DNA of 64,000 bases from an uncultured Alphaproteobacteria bacterium (GTDB lineage Bacteria; Pseudomonadota; Alphaproteobacteria; Rs-D84), in assembly GCA_949156565.1 (NCBI GenBank), contig CASCZI010000003.1:62001-126000 (forward strand), given 5' to 3'. Made by a program: the position numbers and the translations under genes. The notes under the pieces are model-generated. The model was not told the origin of the DNA. It did no database searches and saw only the letters and a program-made list of their open reading frames with translations. Below, one piece after another: positions 17,792-25,136 of the stretch. Within the stretch, counting starts at the first letter, position 1. Every line of letters starts with the position of its first letter.

Positions 17792-18281
17792 CCTGGATGA
17801 CCTTGTCAATTTCGTTTAATAAAAATTCTCGGTTTATTTTTTCAGACTGTTCCTTGGTGACTACGGGTGCCGCGCGAATGGCGAATGTGGCCAATCGCGT
17901 TTTGAAAATCTTGCCGATGTCATATCCAATTTTTTGAATTTCATCCAAACTGCCCAGTTTGCCCACCAACTGTTCGTATTCCAATTTTTTTTGCTTGGCG
18001 GCAAAGGCTTCTTTCATAGCACGCGCAATGTCGTATTGTTCCCGTGCCTGTTTGTTGGCGCCAGATGATGGTTCATCTATATTTTGGTTGGCGCAATGGC
18101 TCGGTCGATCCGTTATGTTGTGGCGCGCAATGTCATTCGTCGCCTGAATTTTTGCCTTTGACTTTTCAAAGTCGATTTTATCACCCACAAATACCAATCG
18201 GTTCTGTTGCTTTAACTTGGCAACATACGATTTTGATTTGTATCCCATATAACTGCAAAAAGCGGAATAACTGCCTATCAT
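17748..18281 (-). CDS. Terminase small subunit-like protein
   Basis: 177 residues. N-terminal HTH-like segment (SAFCSYMGYKSKSYVAKLKQ), then a hydrophilic linker and a long helical C-terminal region, the architecture of Nu1-type small subunits (DNA recognition then large-subunit contact). It directly precedes and overlaps the GpA gene. Direct sequence match to Nu1 is not obvious; the call rests on layout and place. Confidence 0.65.
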   Translation of the reverse strand: MIGSYSAFCSYMGYKSKSYVAKLKQQNRLVFVGDKIDFEKSKAKIQATNDIARHNITDRPSHCANQNIDEPSSGANKQAREQYDIARAMKEAFAAKQKKLEYEQLVGKLGSLDEIQKIGYDIGKIFKTRLATFAIRAAPVVTKEQSEKINREFLLNEIDKVIQDVISEFEKIRNSAN

Positions 18282-18283
18282 CT

Positions 18284-19561
18284 TTAATCGTTCTTAAATT
18301 CAATCCCGTCTTGATTGATGGCTACACCACCGAATGTATCCAAAAATCGCTTGATAATGACATCGCAATATGTGGGGTCCAATTCGGCCATGCGGCAAAC
18401 ACGGTTCGTTTTTTCGCATGCGATCATTGTTGAACCGCTGCCCCCAAATGGGTCTAAAACAATTTGCCCACGTAATGATGAATTTAATATCTGGCGTTCA
18501 ATCAATGCGATGGGTTTCATCGTCGGGTGCAGCGGACTTTCTTGTGGTTTATTATAATCCAATACCGTTGATTGATTGCGATCGCCGCACCAAAAATGCG
18601 CGGCCCCGATTTTCCAACCGTAATGACACGGTTCGTGTTGCCATTGATAATCTTGGCGACCCATTGTGAAAATATTCTTACGCCATATCAAGGTTTGATG
18701 AACTTTCAATCCGTTTTTATCGCATGCATTTCGAAATTCACGCGATGCATTTTCCCCGTGCCAGACATAAAATGCAGCACCCGGCGCCAAAACGCTTGCG
18801 GCCGCACTCATGGCGGTATTGATAAAACGGTCAAAGTCGGCATCGGATAAATTATCGTTCATAATTTTCTTCCCGGCGCTATTTTGAACGTCAACATTGT
18901 ACGGCGGATCAGTCACCATTAAATTCGCCGATACCCCATCCATTAATTCGGTCAACACGGGCGCATATGTACTGTCGCCGCAAATCAATCGGTGATAGCA
19001 ATGCAATTTATGCCGGCCGATGATCCATATGTCGCCATGTTTGCATTGTGGTGTCGCCGGCGGGGTTGGAACGGTGTCCATTTGTTCGGCATGTTCATCA
19101 GGTTTCCCTTCGGCCGCGTCATCAAATATGTCGCTTATTTCTTTATCCGAAAAGCCCGTCATTTCTAAATCGGCACCCAAATCACGCAATTGGTCGATTT
19201 TAATGCACAGTTTATCCAGGTTCCACAATGACAATTCGCCAGATTTGTTATCAAAAATCTGGATTTGGATTTTTTCTGCATGCGTTAATCCATCCAGTAT
19301 AATGCATGGCACACGATCCAATCCCAGTTGTTTTGCCGCCATCAACCGACCATGACCGGCAATGACCATGTTGTTTTCATCCAATATCAACGGATTTGTC
19401 CAAACGGTTGTCATTGATTTACATAATAAATCAATTTGTTCCGGGGAATGGTCTTTTGGGTTATCGGGGTCTGGTTTAATGTCGCCAACGGGGACAAGAA
19501 TAATTTCCAGATTGCTGATTTGGTCTTGAATTCGTTTCAAAATGTGGGGGGGTAATTCCAT
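18284..19561 (-). CDS. ParB-like nuclease / DNA methyltransferase fusion
   Basis: 425 residues. Residues ~20-110 are a ParB/Srx-like domain (VGDIKPDPDNPKDHSPEQID, AGHGRLMAAKQLGLDRVP). Residues ~180-415 are an N6-adenine or N4-cytosine methyltransferase with the catalytic DPPYN motif and a C-terminal DPFGGSGSTMIACEKTNR AdoMet motif. No partner endonuclease is present, so it is an orphan phage methylase, perhaps protecting phage DNA or marking packaging sites. Directly upstream of the terminase genes. Confidence 0.88.
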   Translation of the reverse strand: MELPPHILKRIQDQISNLEIILVPVGDIKPDPDNPKDHSPEQIDLLCKSMTTVWTNPLILDENNMVIAGHGRLMAAKQLGLDRVPCIILDGLTHAEKIQIQIFDNKSGELSLWNLDKLCIKIDQLRDLGADLEMTGFSDKEISDIFDDAAEGKPDEHAEQMDTVPTPPATPQCKHGDIWIIGRHKLHCYHRLICGDSTYAPVLTELMDGVSANLMVTDPPYNVDVQNSAGKKIMNDNLSDADFDRFINTAMSAAASVLAPGAAFYVWHGENASREFRNACDKNGLKVHQTLIWRKNIFTMGRQDYQWQHEPCHYGWKIGAAHFWCGDRNQSTVLDYNKPQESPLHPTMKPIALIERQILNSSLRGQIVLDPFGGSGSTMIACEKTNRVCRMAELDPTYCDVIIKRFLDTFGGVAINQDGIEFKND

Positions 19562-19737
19562 TTTATAATCCTTTTTGTCAATTTTTATCTTTTTTAATCG
19601 TTCTTTGGGCGTTCACTTTCGTTCACCTTGAAAAAAAATCGTTCTAACTAGACATCAATCGCGCCTCGCGTGACCCGCAGTGGATAATAGTCTGGACAGA
19701 ACCTATGCAGGCAATAGGTGCTGTTCTCATCGTTCTT
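19562..19737 (-). promoter_or_regulatory. Intergenic region with repeated AGAACGAT and a hairpin; cos/terminase-site candidate
   Basis: 176 bases between two minus-strand phage genes. On the minus strand the 8-mer AGAACGAT occurs three times (19736-19729, 19645-19638, 19604-19597) and once more at the start of the small terminase gene (18294-18287). The last two share the 13-mer AAGAACGATTAAA. A hairpin with CCTAT/ATAGG and ACAG/CTGT arms lies at about 19695-19725. A TTGACA sits just before the methylase start. Function as cosB-like sites is inferred. Confidence 0.4.
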
Positions 19738-20457
19738 TTATGGCGTTCTGGCTGTTGCGACCGCCTTTGTCATCGCTTCATCGAATAATTTTTCAAACAA
19801 ACGATTAACCGTGTCAGATACTGTTTGATTAAAGTTAAATTTCGGATTGACGTTCACCGCAGGGATAAGGACATATAGCGCGCGATAGTCATTTGGTCCA
19901 CTACCATGGCGCTGACATAACAGTTTTGAACCATTGGTGTTGATAATAAATACCCTGTTTTTGATCGCATTATTTAGCAGATGTTGGGCATTGGGGCGCA
20001 GTTTCCCATTTGTTCCATATTTAACATTCTGTAAAATGGGAACGGCAATATAGTCAACTTTATTGCCTTTATCGGACTGCAATGAAATATATTCTGGGGT
20101 ACGTGCCGATGGTCCATCATCGCTTTGTTGTGCAATTTGCCAGGATGCTGTTGCAACTTTTACCTTCATTTGTGCAATCGGCATCTTTTTTGATACCTGG
20201 GTGCTGAAATATGGCGCGGCATCGGTGATAAAATTTTCACCCGCACTTATTGACCCACGCCGGTATCGCCGACTCCATGCGGCGCGAATGTTGAATTGTT
20301 GACCGGATATCTGAACCAACTGGGCACCAATCATGCCCCCCAGTTTGTTCATGGCCTGGGACATGGCAAATGGAATTTGCGATTTGGCAATATCATCAAT
20401 CCAGTGTGATAAATCTGGTCCTTTGATGGAAATGTTTAACGATACCGTGTCTGTCAT
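19738..20457 (-). CDS. Unidentified phage protein, possibly tail-completion (gpZ-like)
   Basis: 239 residues from the ATG at 20457, chosen because it overlaps the upstream TAA (TAATG) and has GGGGTGGAAATA before it. Features: helical N-terminal region (IPFAMSQAMNKLGGMIGAQL), an Arg-rich RAAWSRRYRRGS stretch, then mostly beta and a helical C-terminus. Composition and the N-terminal helix recall minor tail proteins of the gpZ / HK97 gp10 kind, but the position before terminase is unusual and I do not recognise it securely. Confidence 0.55.
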   Translation of the reverse strand: MTDTVSLNISIKGPDLSHWIDDIAKSQIPFAMSQAMNKLGGMIGAQLVQISGQQFNIRAAWSRRYRRGSISAGENFITDAAPYFSTQVSKKMPIAQMKVKVATASWQIAQQSDDGPSARTPEYISLQSDKGNKVDYIAVPILQNVKYGTNGKLRPNAQHLLNNAIKNRVFIINTNGSKLLCQRHGSGPNDYRALYVLIPAVNVNPKFNFNQTVSDTVNRLFEKLFDEAMTKAVATARTP

Positions 20458-21587
20458 TATTTCCACCCCATTTTTTCCCAAAATTTTGCTGTTGCGTCCA
20501 AAACATCCGTCGGATCATAGTAGCGTAATATCTGATCCAACCCCATTTGGTCCACAATGGATTGCCATTCGGCGTGTTTTGCGGCCAAAGATGCCACACC
20601 ATGGCGAATTTCAGGATACGCCGATCGTTTCCACCACTCGGCGGCGAATTCTCGTTCTATGTGGGAAATATCGCCATTTGCCCCCAGGTAATATATTTTC
20701 CCGGCCATGCGGTTGTCATAATGACCCGCAATGCGAATATTTTTTAATTTTTCGTCATGTGGTTTGTCTTTGAATGCGTTGTTGACAATGCGTTCAAAAA
20801 CCGTATCCCACAATCTGTCTTTGGAACGTGCGCCCAATCGGTATCTGTTCCATAATTCCAATCCCCGCACACCCAATGGCGGCATCACAGGTGGCGCATA
20901 TTCTGTTTGTGGCTGGGGTTTGGGTTTTGCTGGGGTATATTCGGCTTCGTATCCCCGATTTTCCAACCAATTTGACAGGTATTGCACCATGCGCTTGTCT
21001 TGGACTTCTTCGCTGGCGACATATGCCGGCAGTGCCGCGATAATGCTTTCTGGGTCAATTTTATCCTGGGTAATGGTATGGATAAACGCGTCATAGGCTT
21101 TTTGCTTTGAACCGCGCCGTTGGGTTGGGTATTGATCCCATAGCCTGATGAACATTTCATCCACGCGCGTGCGCGACAAAGTGATTATTTTATTTCTTTG
21201 TTTTTCATCATTATTATAGGGGGCTGACATTTTTGTCACCACGGGGGTGTCATTTTTGTCACCACCCCCCGATCGTAATCCGCAGTTTTTCCAATCATTT
21301 GACAGCATGATCCGACGTTCATTTTGTTGCCCCGGCGCGGTGATAATTGACCGTTTAATATATCCACATGATTCCAACAGTTCGATGGCGCGTTGCAATG
21401 TTCGTTCGGACATACCCGCGGCCATCTGGTCCATAATATATTCGTTTGATGCATAGCATTCGCCGGTTTTATGCGTCAGATTTTCAATAACCGCGTACAC
21501 CGTTCGCGATGTGGCGGTCAATCGGATATCAGATAGCAGTTGGGACGGCAAGACTGTGTAATACGAACGCTTCATAGGTTGACCCAT
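20457..21587 (-). CDS. Winged-helix phage replication-type protein
   Basis: 376 residues. Residues ~15-95 form a helix-turn-helix domain typical of phage replication organisers (TSRTVYAVIENLTHKTGECY, SERTLQRAIELLESCGYIKR). A middle region with IRLWDQYPTQRRGSKQKAYD resembles the DnaA/DnaB-loader-type C-terminal parts of such proteins. The C-terminal 150 residues are unrecognised. Early-operon position agrees with a replication role (inference). Overlaps the previous gene by 16 bases. Confidence 0.7.
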   Translation of the reverse strand: MGQPMKRSYYTVLPSQLLSDIRLTATSRTVYAVIENLTHKTGECYASNEYIMDQMAAGMSERTLQRAIELLESCGYIKRSIITAPGQQNERRIMLSNDWKNCGLRSGGGDKNDTPVVTKMSAPYNNDEKQRNKIITLSRTRVDEMFIRLWDQYPTQRRGSKQKAYDAFIHTITQDKIDPESIIAALPAYVASEEVQDKRMVQYLSNWLENRGYEAEYTPAKPKPQPQTEYAPPVMPPLGVRGLELWNRYRLGARSKDRLWDTVFERIVNNAFKDKPHDEKLKNIRIAGHYDNRMAGKIYYLGANGDISHIEREFAAEWWKRSAYPEIRHGVASLAAKHAEWQSIVDQMGLDQILRYYDPTDVLDATAKFWEKMGWK

Positions 21588-21829
21588 ATTTGACCCTGTG
21601 TTTCTGTGTTTTTAATAAACCCATATTGTTGTAATTCGCCAAAGGCGCGATGAACCAGCGCAAGCGATATATTAAGGTTCCGCGCGAAATATTCTTCATC
21701 ATCGGCCATGCATTGGTTTTCATCCACGCATGCCGACATTTCGCAGAATATCAATTTGGCTTCGGCGGATAATTGGGGGTGATACCGAACCGCCGGCAAT
21801 AAAACGGCGCTATACATTGCATCGGTCAT
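21572..21829 (-). CDS. Small winged-helix protein
   Basis: 85 residues from ATG 21829, chosen for AAAGGAAT directly upstream. Contains a helix-turn-helix pattern (LSAEAKLIFCEMSACVDENQ, then LNISLALVHRAFGELQQYGF). It resembles the N-terminal domain of the following larger replication-type protein, so the two may be a split or duplicated initiator. Function not established. Confidence 0.65.
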   Translation of the reverse strand: MTDAMYSAVLLPAVRYHPQLSAEAKLIFCEMSACVDENQCMADDEEYFARNLNISLALVHRAFGELQQYGFIKNTETQGQIWVNL

Positions 21830-22166
21830 TTGAATTCCTTTGTTTTTTGAAATAGGCCCGCATCGCTTTTTTCCCGTACAAGCGGTCATGGTTGTGGGTC
21901 ACGCAGTGATTAACGATTTTCAGGATTTCGCCTTTATCAATCCCCAGCGCATCGCACCAATACTGCAAATCTTCACTGCGGGGACTGAAAAATCGCTTTG
22001 CGTCAATTTTGTTGATCTGATTGCGGGGATGATAATAAACACGTCCGCCGTTTGATTTATGGCGATAGACGCCGTTGGAAAAGGGATTATGAATATTGTG
22101 CGGTCGCAAAAGATCCCTGATATAGGATACGAAGATTTTTTCGGCCAAATCCCAATATTGATCCAT
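21810..22166 (-). CDS. Hypothetical phage early protein
   Basis: 118 residues, basic, Tyr- and His-rich, with GRVYYHPRNQINKIDAKRFF in the middle and a helical LGIDKGEILKIVNHC segment. No family recognised. The GAAAGGAAGGAAAG ribosome-binding site and overlapping arrangement with the next gene support it as a real gene of the minus-strand early operon. Confidence 0.6.
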   Translation of the reverse strand: MDQYWDLAEKIFVSYIRDLLRPHNIHNPFSNGVYRHKSNGGRVYYHPRNQINKIDAKRFFSPRSEDLQYWCDALGIDKGEILKIVNHCVTHNHDRLYGKKAMRAYFKKQRNSNDRCNV

Positions 22167-22187
22167 CTTTCCTTCCTTTCTGTTGGC

Positions 22188-22361
22188 TCATATCACCAAT
22201 TGACCGCCCGGATGTGTTTGCACCCGTTTCATATTCAAAACCCAGCGCAACACATTTATTTTGTTTAATATGGTCGGACGTACCGGATGCCCCGGGGGCA
22301 GCGTGTCGTATTCTTCGTGCCAGATGTGCAACTGGCGCATGATTTCGTCTTTATCTTTCAT
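22188..22361 (-). CDS. Hypothetical 57-residue phage protein
   Basis: ATG at 22361, TGA at 22190-22188. Sequence starts MKDKDEIMRQLHIWHEEYDT and ends in a basic QTHPGGQLVI. The start overlaps the stop of the upstream small membrane protein, suggesting coupling. Helical, soluble, no family recognised. Too short to assign a role. Confidence 0.5.
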   Translation of the reverse strand: MKDKDEIMRQLHIWHEEYDTLPPGHPVRPTILNKINVLRWVLNMKRVQTHPGGQLVI

Positions 22362-22518
22362 TGGCAATACCGCTTGGTTTTACTTGGGGCATGATTTGGT
22401 AATACGGACGAAACGGCGCATCCATGGCATTTATGGCGGCAACCGCCGCGGCATAGGTTACGGCTGTTCCGACTATGATGCCGGCACGGATCAGTACAAT
22501 GGCAAATTCGTATTCCAT
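22351..22518 (-). CDS. Small single-span membrane protein
   Basis: 55 residues from ATG 22518, supported by AAAGGAACGGA just upstream. One membrane segment (FAIVLIRAGIIVGTAVTYAA) followed by a short soluble tail. Overlaps the next gene by 11 bases. Part of the early operon of the phage; function unknown. Confidence 0.55.
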   Translation of the reverse strand: MEYEFAIVLIRAGIIVGTAVTYAAAVAAINAMDAPFRPYYQIMPQVKPSGIANER

Positions 22519-22676
22519 TCCGTTCCTTTTTTTTGCTTGTAGAATACAGGTCGGTTCTTGACCGTGATATTCTGACATCGTTTTGTTTTGCGGTTTTCAC
22601 CGCGGTTTTCTGCGTTGCGCCGTCATTTCAGATTCTTTTCTCTCTCTTACTTTGCAGACCGCATCGCGGAAACTGT

Positions 22677-22955
22677 TTATAAATCCAGCAACAACTGAAC
22701 CCCACATGCTTTACAATACATTTCCATCAGTGCTTGTTCTTCGGCCAGTTGGTCCGGATCTTTTGCGCGCAGTTTAATCATCTTCTTGATGAATTTCGGA
22801 TCATACCCCTGTGATTTGGCTTCGGCATAAATTTCTGACATATCATGATTTATGTCGTTATGCTGTGCGTGCAGATTTTCCAATCGTTCAATGAAACTGA
22901 TTAATAACGCCGAATCCAGCGCACCATGATTTGCTTTTGCGTTCTTTTTTGGCAT
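22677..22955 (-). CDS. gapR: GapR-like nucleoid protein (DUF2312)
   Basis: 92 residues. The core from LISFIERLENLHAQHNDINH through IYAEAKSQGYDPKFIKKMIK to the AEEQALMEMYCKA end matches GapR of Caulobacter and relatives, a small AT-rich and overtwisted-DNA-binding protein that clamps ahead of replication forks and supports gyrase. A phage copy in the early operon next to replication genes suggests it helps phage DNA replication or transcription. Its start overlaps the Cro-like gene's stop by one base. Confidence 0.85.
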   Translation of the reverse strand: MPKKNAKANHGALDSALLISFIERLENLHAQHNDINHDMSEIYAEAKSQGYDPKFIKKMIKLRAKDPDQLAEEQALMEMYCKACGVQLLLDL

Positions 22956-23173
22956 TATTTGCCCCCTTGGTTTTGTTGTTGGCTAACAGATGTCCAAAAA
23001 TCTGTTGGAACGTCCACGTCAATTCGTTCAACAAAATTGCGAACATCATTTATTCGCCATGCTGGTAATTTGTTTTTATTAATCCAATTGTAAATCGTAG
23101 AAATTGGGATATTCAGAGCACGTGCCATTTTACTGGTACCGCCGCACAACTTTGATAATTCCTTGACAGTCAT
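22955..23173 (-). CDS. Cro/YdaS-like DNA-binding regulator
   Basis: 72 residues from ATG 23173 (AAAAAGGAAAGCG upstream; an earlier in-frame ATG lacks this). A classic small HTH: TVKELSKLCGGTSKMARALN then IPISTIYNWINKNKLPAWRI. First gene of the minus-strand lytic operon, divergent from the CI-like repressor, so it is the Cro equivalent. Its promoter contains the 15-bp putative operator at 23200-23214. Confidence 0.8.
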   Translation of the reverse strand: MTVKELSKLCGGTSKMARALNIPISTIYNWINKNKLPAWRINDVRNFVERIDVDVPTDFWTSVSQQQNQGGK

Positions 23174-23199
23174 TCGCTTTCCTTTTTGGTAATTGTATT

Positions 23200-23225
23200 T
23201 TTCCAAAAAAGAAACAACAAGTCAA
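23200..23225 (-). promoter_or_regulatory. Early minus-strand promoter with repressor operator
   Basis: On the minus strand, -35 TTGACT at 23225-23220, six bases after TTGAC the exact 15-mer TTTCTTTTTTGGAAA (23214-23200), then an AATACA-like -10. The same 15-mer with the same distance to a TTGAC box occurs on the plus strand at 24806-24820. Binding by the CI-like protein at 23295 is inferred. Confidence 0.6.
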
Positions 23226-23294
23226 GTATTATTTGCTGATTTAGAAATTGATTTTTTGCTATTTTAGAATACCCTTTGTTAAAAAGGTGTAAAA

Positions 23295-23960
23295 ATGAAC
23301 AATAAATATGGTTTTATTCGGCGTCGTTTGGCTGATTTGAACAAATCGCAGACTGAATTATCCGAAACTCTTCACTTGCAGGCGCCTGCAATCAATAAAA
23401 TCATGACGGGACAACGTGGAATAAAAGGTGAAGAAGTTGCACCATTGGCCGATTTTTTGAATTATAATGTGGAATCATTCGCAAATTATGTTTCTGGCGA
23501 AATTTCCAATCCTGACGATATATTAGAAGCAAATGAATCAAATGTCCCTGATACAATAAAAATTCCATATTATAATGTTGCTGCCAGCGCAGGGGCAGGT
23601 ATATATAGCGGGCAGGACTATGTGCAATCTTTCTTACGTGTTTCTGTTGGTCGATTTGCGGATAGAATTATGAATGCAAAATCTGTTTCCGCGATAACTG
23701 TTTGTGGGGATTCGATGAATCCAAATCTTAATGATGGTGATATTATTTTAGTTGACACATCATCAAAAGACATTTCTGATGGGAAAATTTATATAATCAA
23801 TATTGACGACAAACTGTTTGTTAAACGCTTATTTATTAACCCGATTTCAAAAAAAATCATTATCCGTTCTGATAACCCCTTTTATCCTGAATTTGAAGCA
23901 GATGAAAATACCATCGCAGTTTGCGGTCGCTTGATAATGAGGGTATTTCAAGACTTGTAA
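23295..23960 (+). CDS. CI-type phage repressor (HTH + S24 peptidase)
   Basis: 221 residues. N-terminal HTH (IRRRLADLNKSQTELSETLH), linker, then an S24/LexA-type autoprotease with cleavage region ASAGAG near residues 98-103, catalytic Ser140 in VCGDSMNP and Lys177 in LFVKRL. It maintains lysogeny and is expected to self-cleave on RecA activation after DNA damage. Divergent from the Cro-like gene. AAAAAGGTG precedes the ATG. Confidence 0.9.
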   Translation: MNNKYGFIRRRLADLNKSQTELSETLHLQAPAINKIMTGQRGIKGEEVAPLADFLNYNVESFANYVSGEISNPDDILEANESNVPDTIKIPYYNVAASAGAGIYSGQDYVQSFLRVSVGRFADRIMNAKSVSAITVCGDSMNPNLNDGDIILVDTSSKDISDGKIYIINIDDKLFVKRLFINPISKKIIIRSDNPFYPEFEADENTIAVCGRLIMRVFQDL

Positions 23961-23981
23961 ATTATATGATTGGGGGTTTTT

Positions 23982-24683
23982 ATGACTTATATTTTAATAA
24001 TCGGAATTGTTTTTGGATTTTTGTATTTCTTGGGAAAGCATATCGAGAGAAAACAGGAATCAGAGAAAAACGCCAAAAGAAACGCGTATTACAAACGATT
24101 GCTTGCCGATCCAAATCATTTTGATAACATCGCCCCGAAATTCACTGATCCGCGCACCATGACGCTGGCCCAGTTTATGGAATATCTGGGGCTGGACCCC
24201 AACGATTCACAGGACAAAGAATCCGCAAAAAGCGAAAAGCCCGCAGAACACGTATTCGACAATGACGATATAGTTATATGGCGCGCCGGGGACGATAAAA
24301 AATGCATAATCGTCATTGAGTATGACGGTGGCACAATAACAGGTGAACGTGCTGTTGATTTATATGAAATATCCCTGCATCAATCGGCGGATTCAATCAT
24401 TATAGCCGCCAATTGCCACGCCCAAAATGAAGAACGGCATTTTGTCGCAAACAGAATCAAGAATTTGAAATACAACAATATGTCGTACGATTTCGCGGAC
24501 TTTTGTTCAAAGATTTTACGTATTTCTGTATTAAAATATGTCGATAGTGATGATTTGATTTATTATCTTGACTCTTTGAATGGCGTGCCATTTGATGCAA
24601 AAGAACATTATAATGACTTAAATTTAATAAAGCACATCAAAAAGCAGAGAGCCAAAACGAAATCAGAAAGAAAACGTACATAA
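23982..24683 (+). CDS. Membrane-anchored protein with WYL-like domain
   Basis: 233 residues from ATG 23982 (GGGGG six bases upstream). N-terminal membrane helix (YILIIGIVFGFLYFLGKHI), charged linker, then a domain IVIEYDGGTITGERAVDLYE followed by IIIAANCHAQNEERHFVANR, which resembles the beta-sheet/ligand module of WYL-type and TerB-WYL domains. C-terminus helical and basic. It follows the repressor gene and ends at a terminator, so it is probably expressed in the lysogen; a conversion or superinfection-immunity role is a guess. Confidence 0.55.
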   Translation: MTYILIIGIVFGFLYFLGKHIERKQESEKNAKRNAYYKRLLADPNHFDNIAPKFTDPRTMTLAQFMEYLGLDPNDSQDKESAKSEKPAEHVFDNDDIVIWRAGDDKKCIIVIEYDGGTITGERAVDLYEISLHQSADSIIIAANCHAQNEERHFVANRIKNLKYNNMSYDFADFCSKILRISVLKYVDSDDLIYYLDSLNGVPFDAKEHYNDLNLIKHIKKQRAKTKSERKRT

Positions 24684-24712
24684 GCGGGCTGAATAATTTG
24701 TGTCTTTTTTTT

Positions 24713-24740
24713 TGGGTGCTTTCATGCACCCATTTTTGTT
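24713..24740 (+). terminator. Rho-independent terminator after lysogeny genes
   Basis: Stem TGGGTGC/GCACCCA (24713-24719 and 24726-24732) with loop TTTCAT, followed by ATTTTTGTTTT. Separates the repressor unit from the second early operon. Confidence 0.8.
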
Positions 24741-24772
24741 TTCTAAAAAGAAATAACAGTTTCTATAAAATG

Positions 24773-24826
24773 TTTCTTTTTTGGAAATTTTTAATTGACA
24801 TTTGTTTTCTTTTTTGGAAAGATACT
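24773..24826 (+). promoter_or_regulatory. Plus-strand early promoter with two repressor operators
   Basis: Two exact copies of TTTCTTTTTTGGAAA at 24773-24787 and 24806-24820, 33 bases apart (about three helical turns). TTGACA lies between them (24795-24800) and GATACT follows the second copy. A looser palindrome TTTCTAAAAAGAAA sits at 24740-24753. The promoter serves the operon starting at 24850. Repressor binding is inferred from repetition. Confidence 0.6.
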
Positions 24827-24849
24827 AATATCTAAAAAGGAAAGGAAAC

Positions 24850-25122
24850 ATGAAAAACACAATCTGGATTTTGGGGGTTGCCATAGTGACGGCTGTTTTG
24901 ATGGCTGTGCTATGCCGTGGCACGCCCCGTACGCAATTGGCCGGACATACGATTGACGTTTATGAATTTGACGGCGATTTCGGCACCAACTATGTCGCGG
25001 CAATGAATTATGCCTATATAACCGGTCAGATTTCCCGTTTTACCAATATTGACGGCGCGATTGTCTATTGCTATGGCCGCATCAATGGTGCGGTCGTTGA
25101 ATGTTATGGTACGGGCGAATAA
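24850..25122 (+). CDS. Small exported or membrane-anchored phage protein
   Basis: 90 residues: N-terminal hydrophobic segment (TIWILGVAIVTAVLMAVLC) that could be a signal anchor, then a soluble part with NYVAAMNYAYITGQISRFTN and two short YCYG/ECYG repeats. First gene of the plus-strand early operon, with AAGGAAAGGAAAC before the ATG. No family recognised. Confidence 0.6.
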   Translation: MKNTIWILGVAIVTAVLMAVLCRGTPRTQLAGHTIDVYEFDGDFGTNYVAAMNYAYITGQISRFTNIDGAIVYCYGRINGAVVECYGTGE

Positions 25123-25136
25123 TTGGGGGATGTGGC

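Noticed and set aside
22519-22676. Extra gene in the gap before the DUF2312 gene
   Set aside because: A frame of about 80 codons exists but is antisense-like in composition (Cys/Arg/His-rich), with its start before an established RBS of another gene. Only a direct repeat AAAACCGC was seen.
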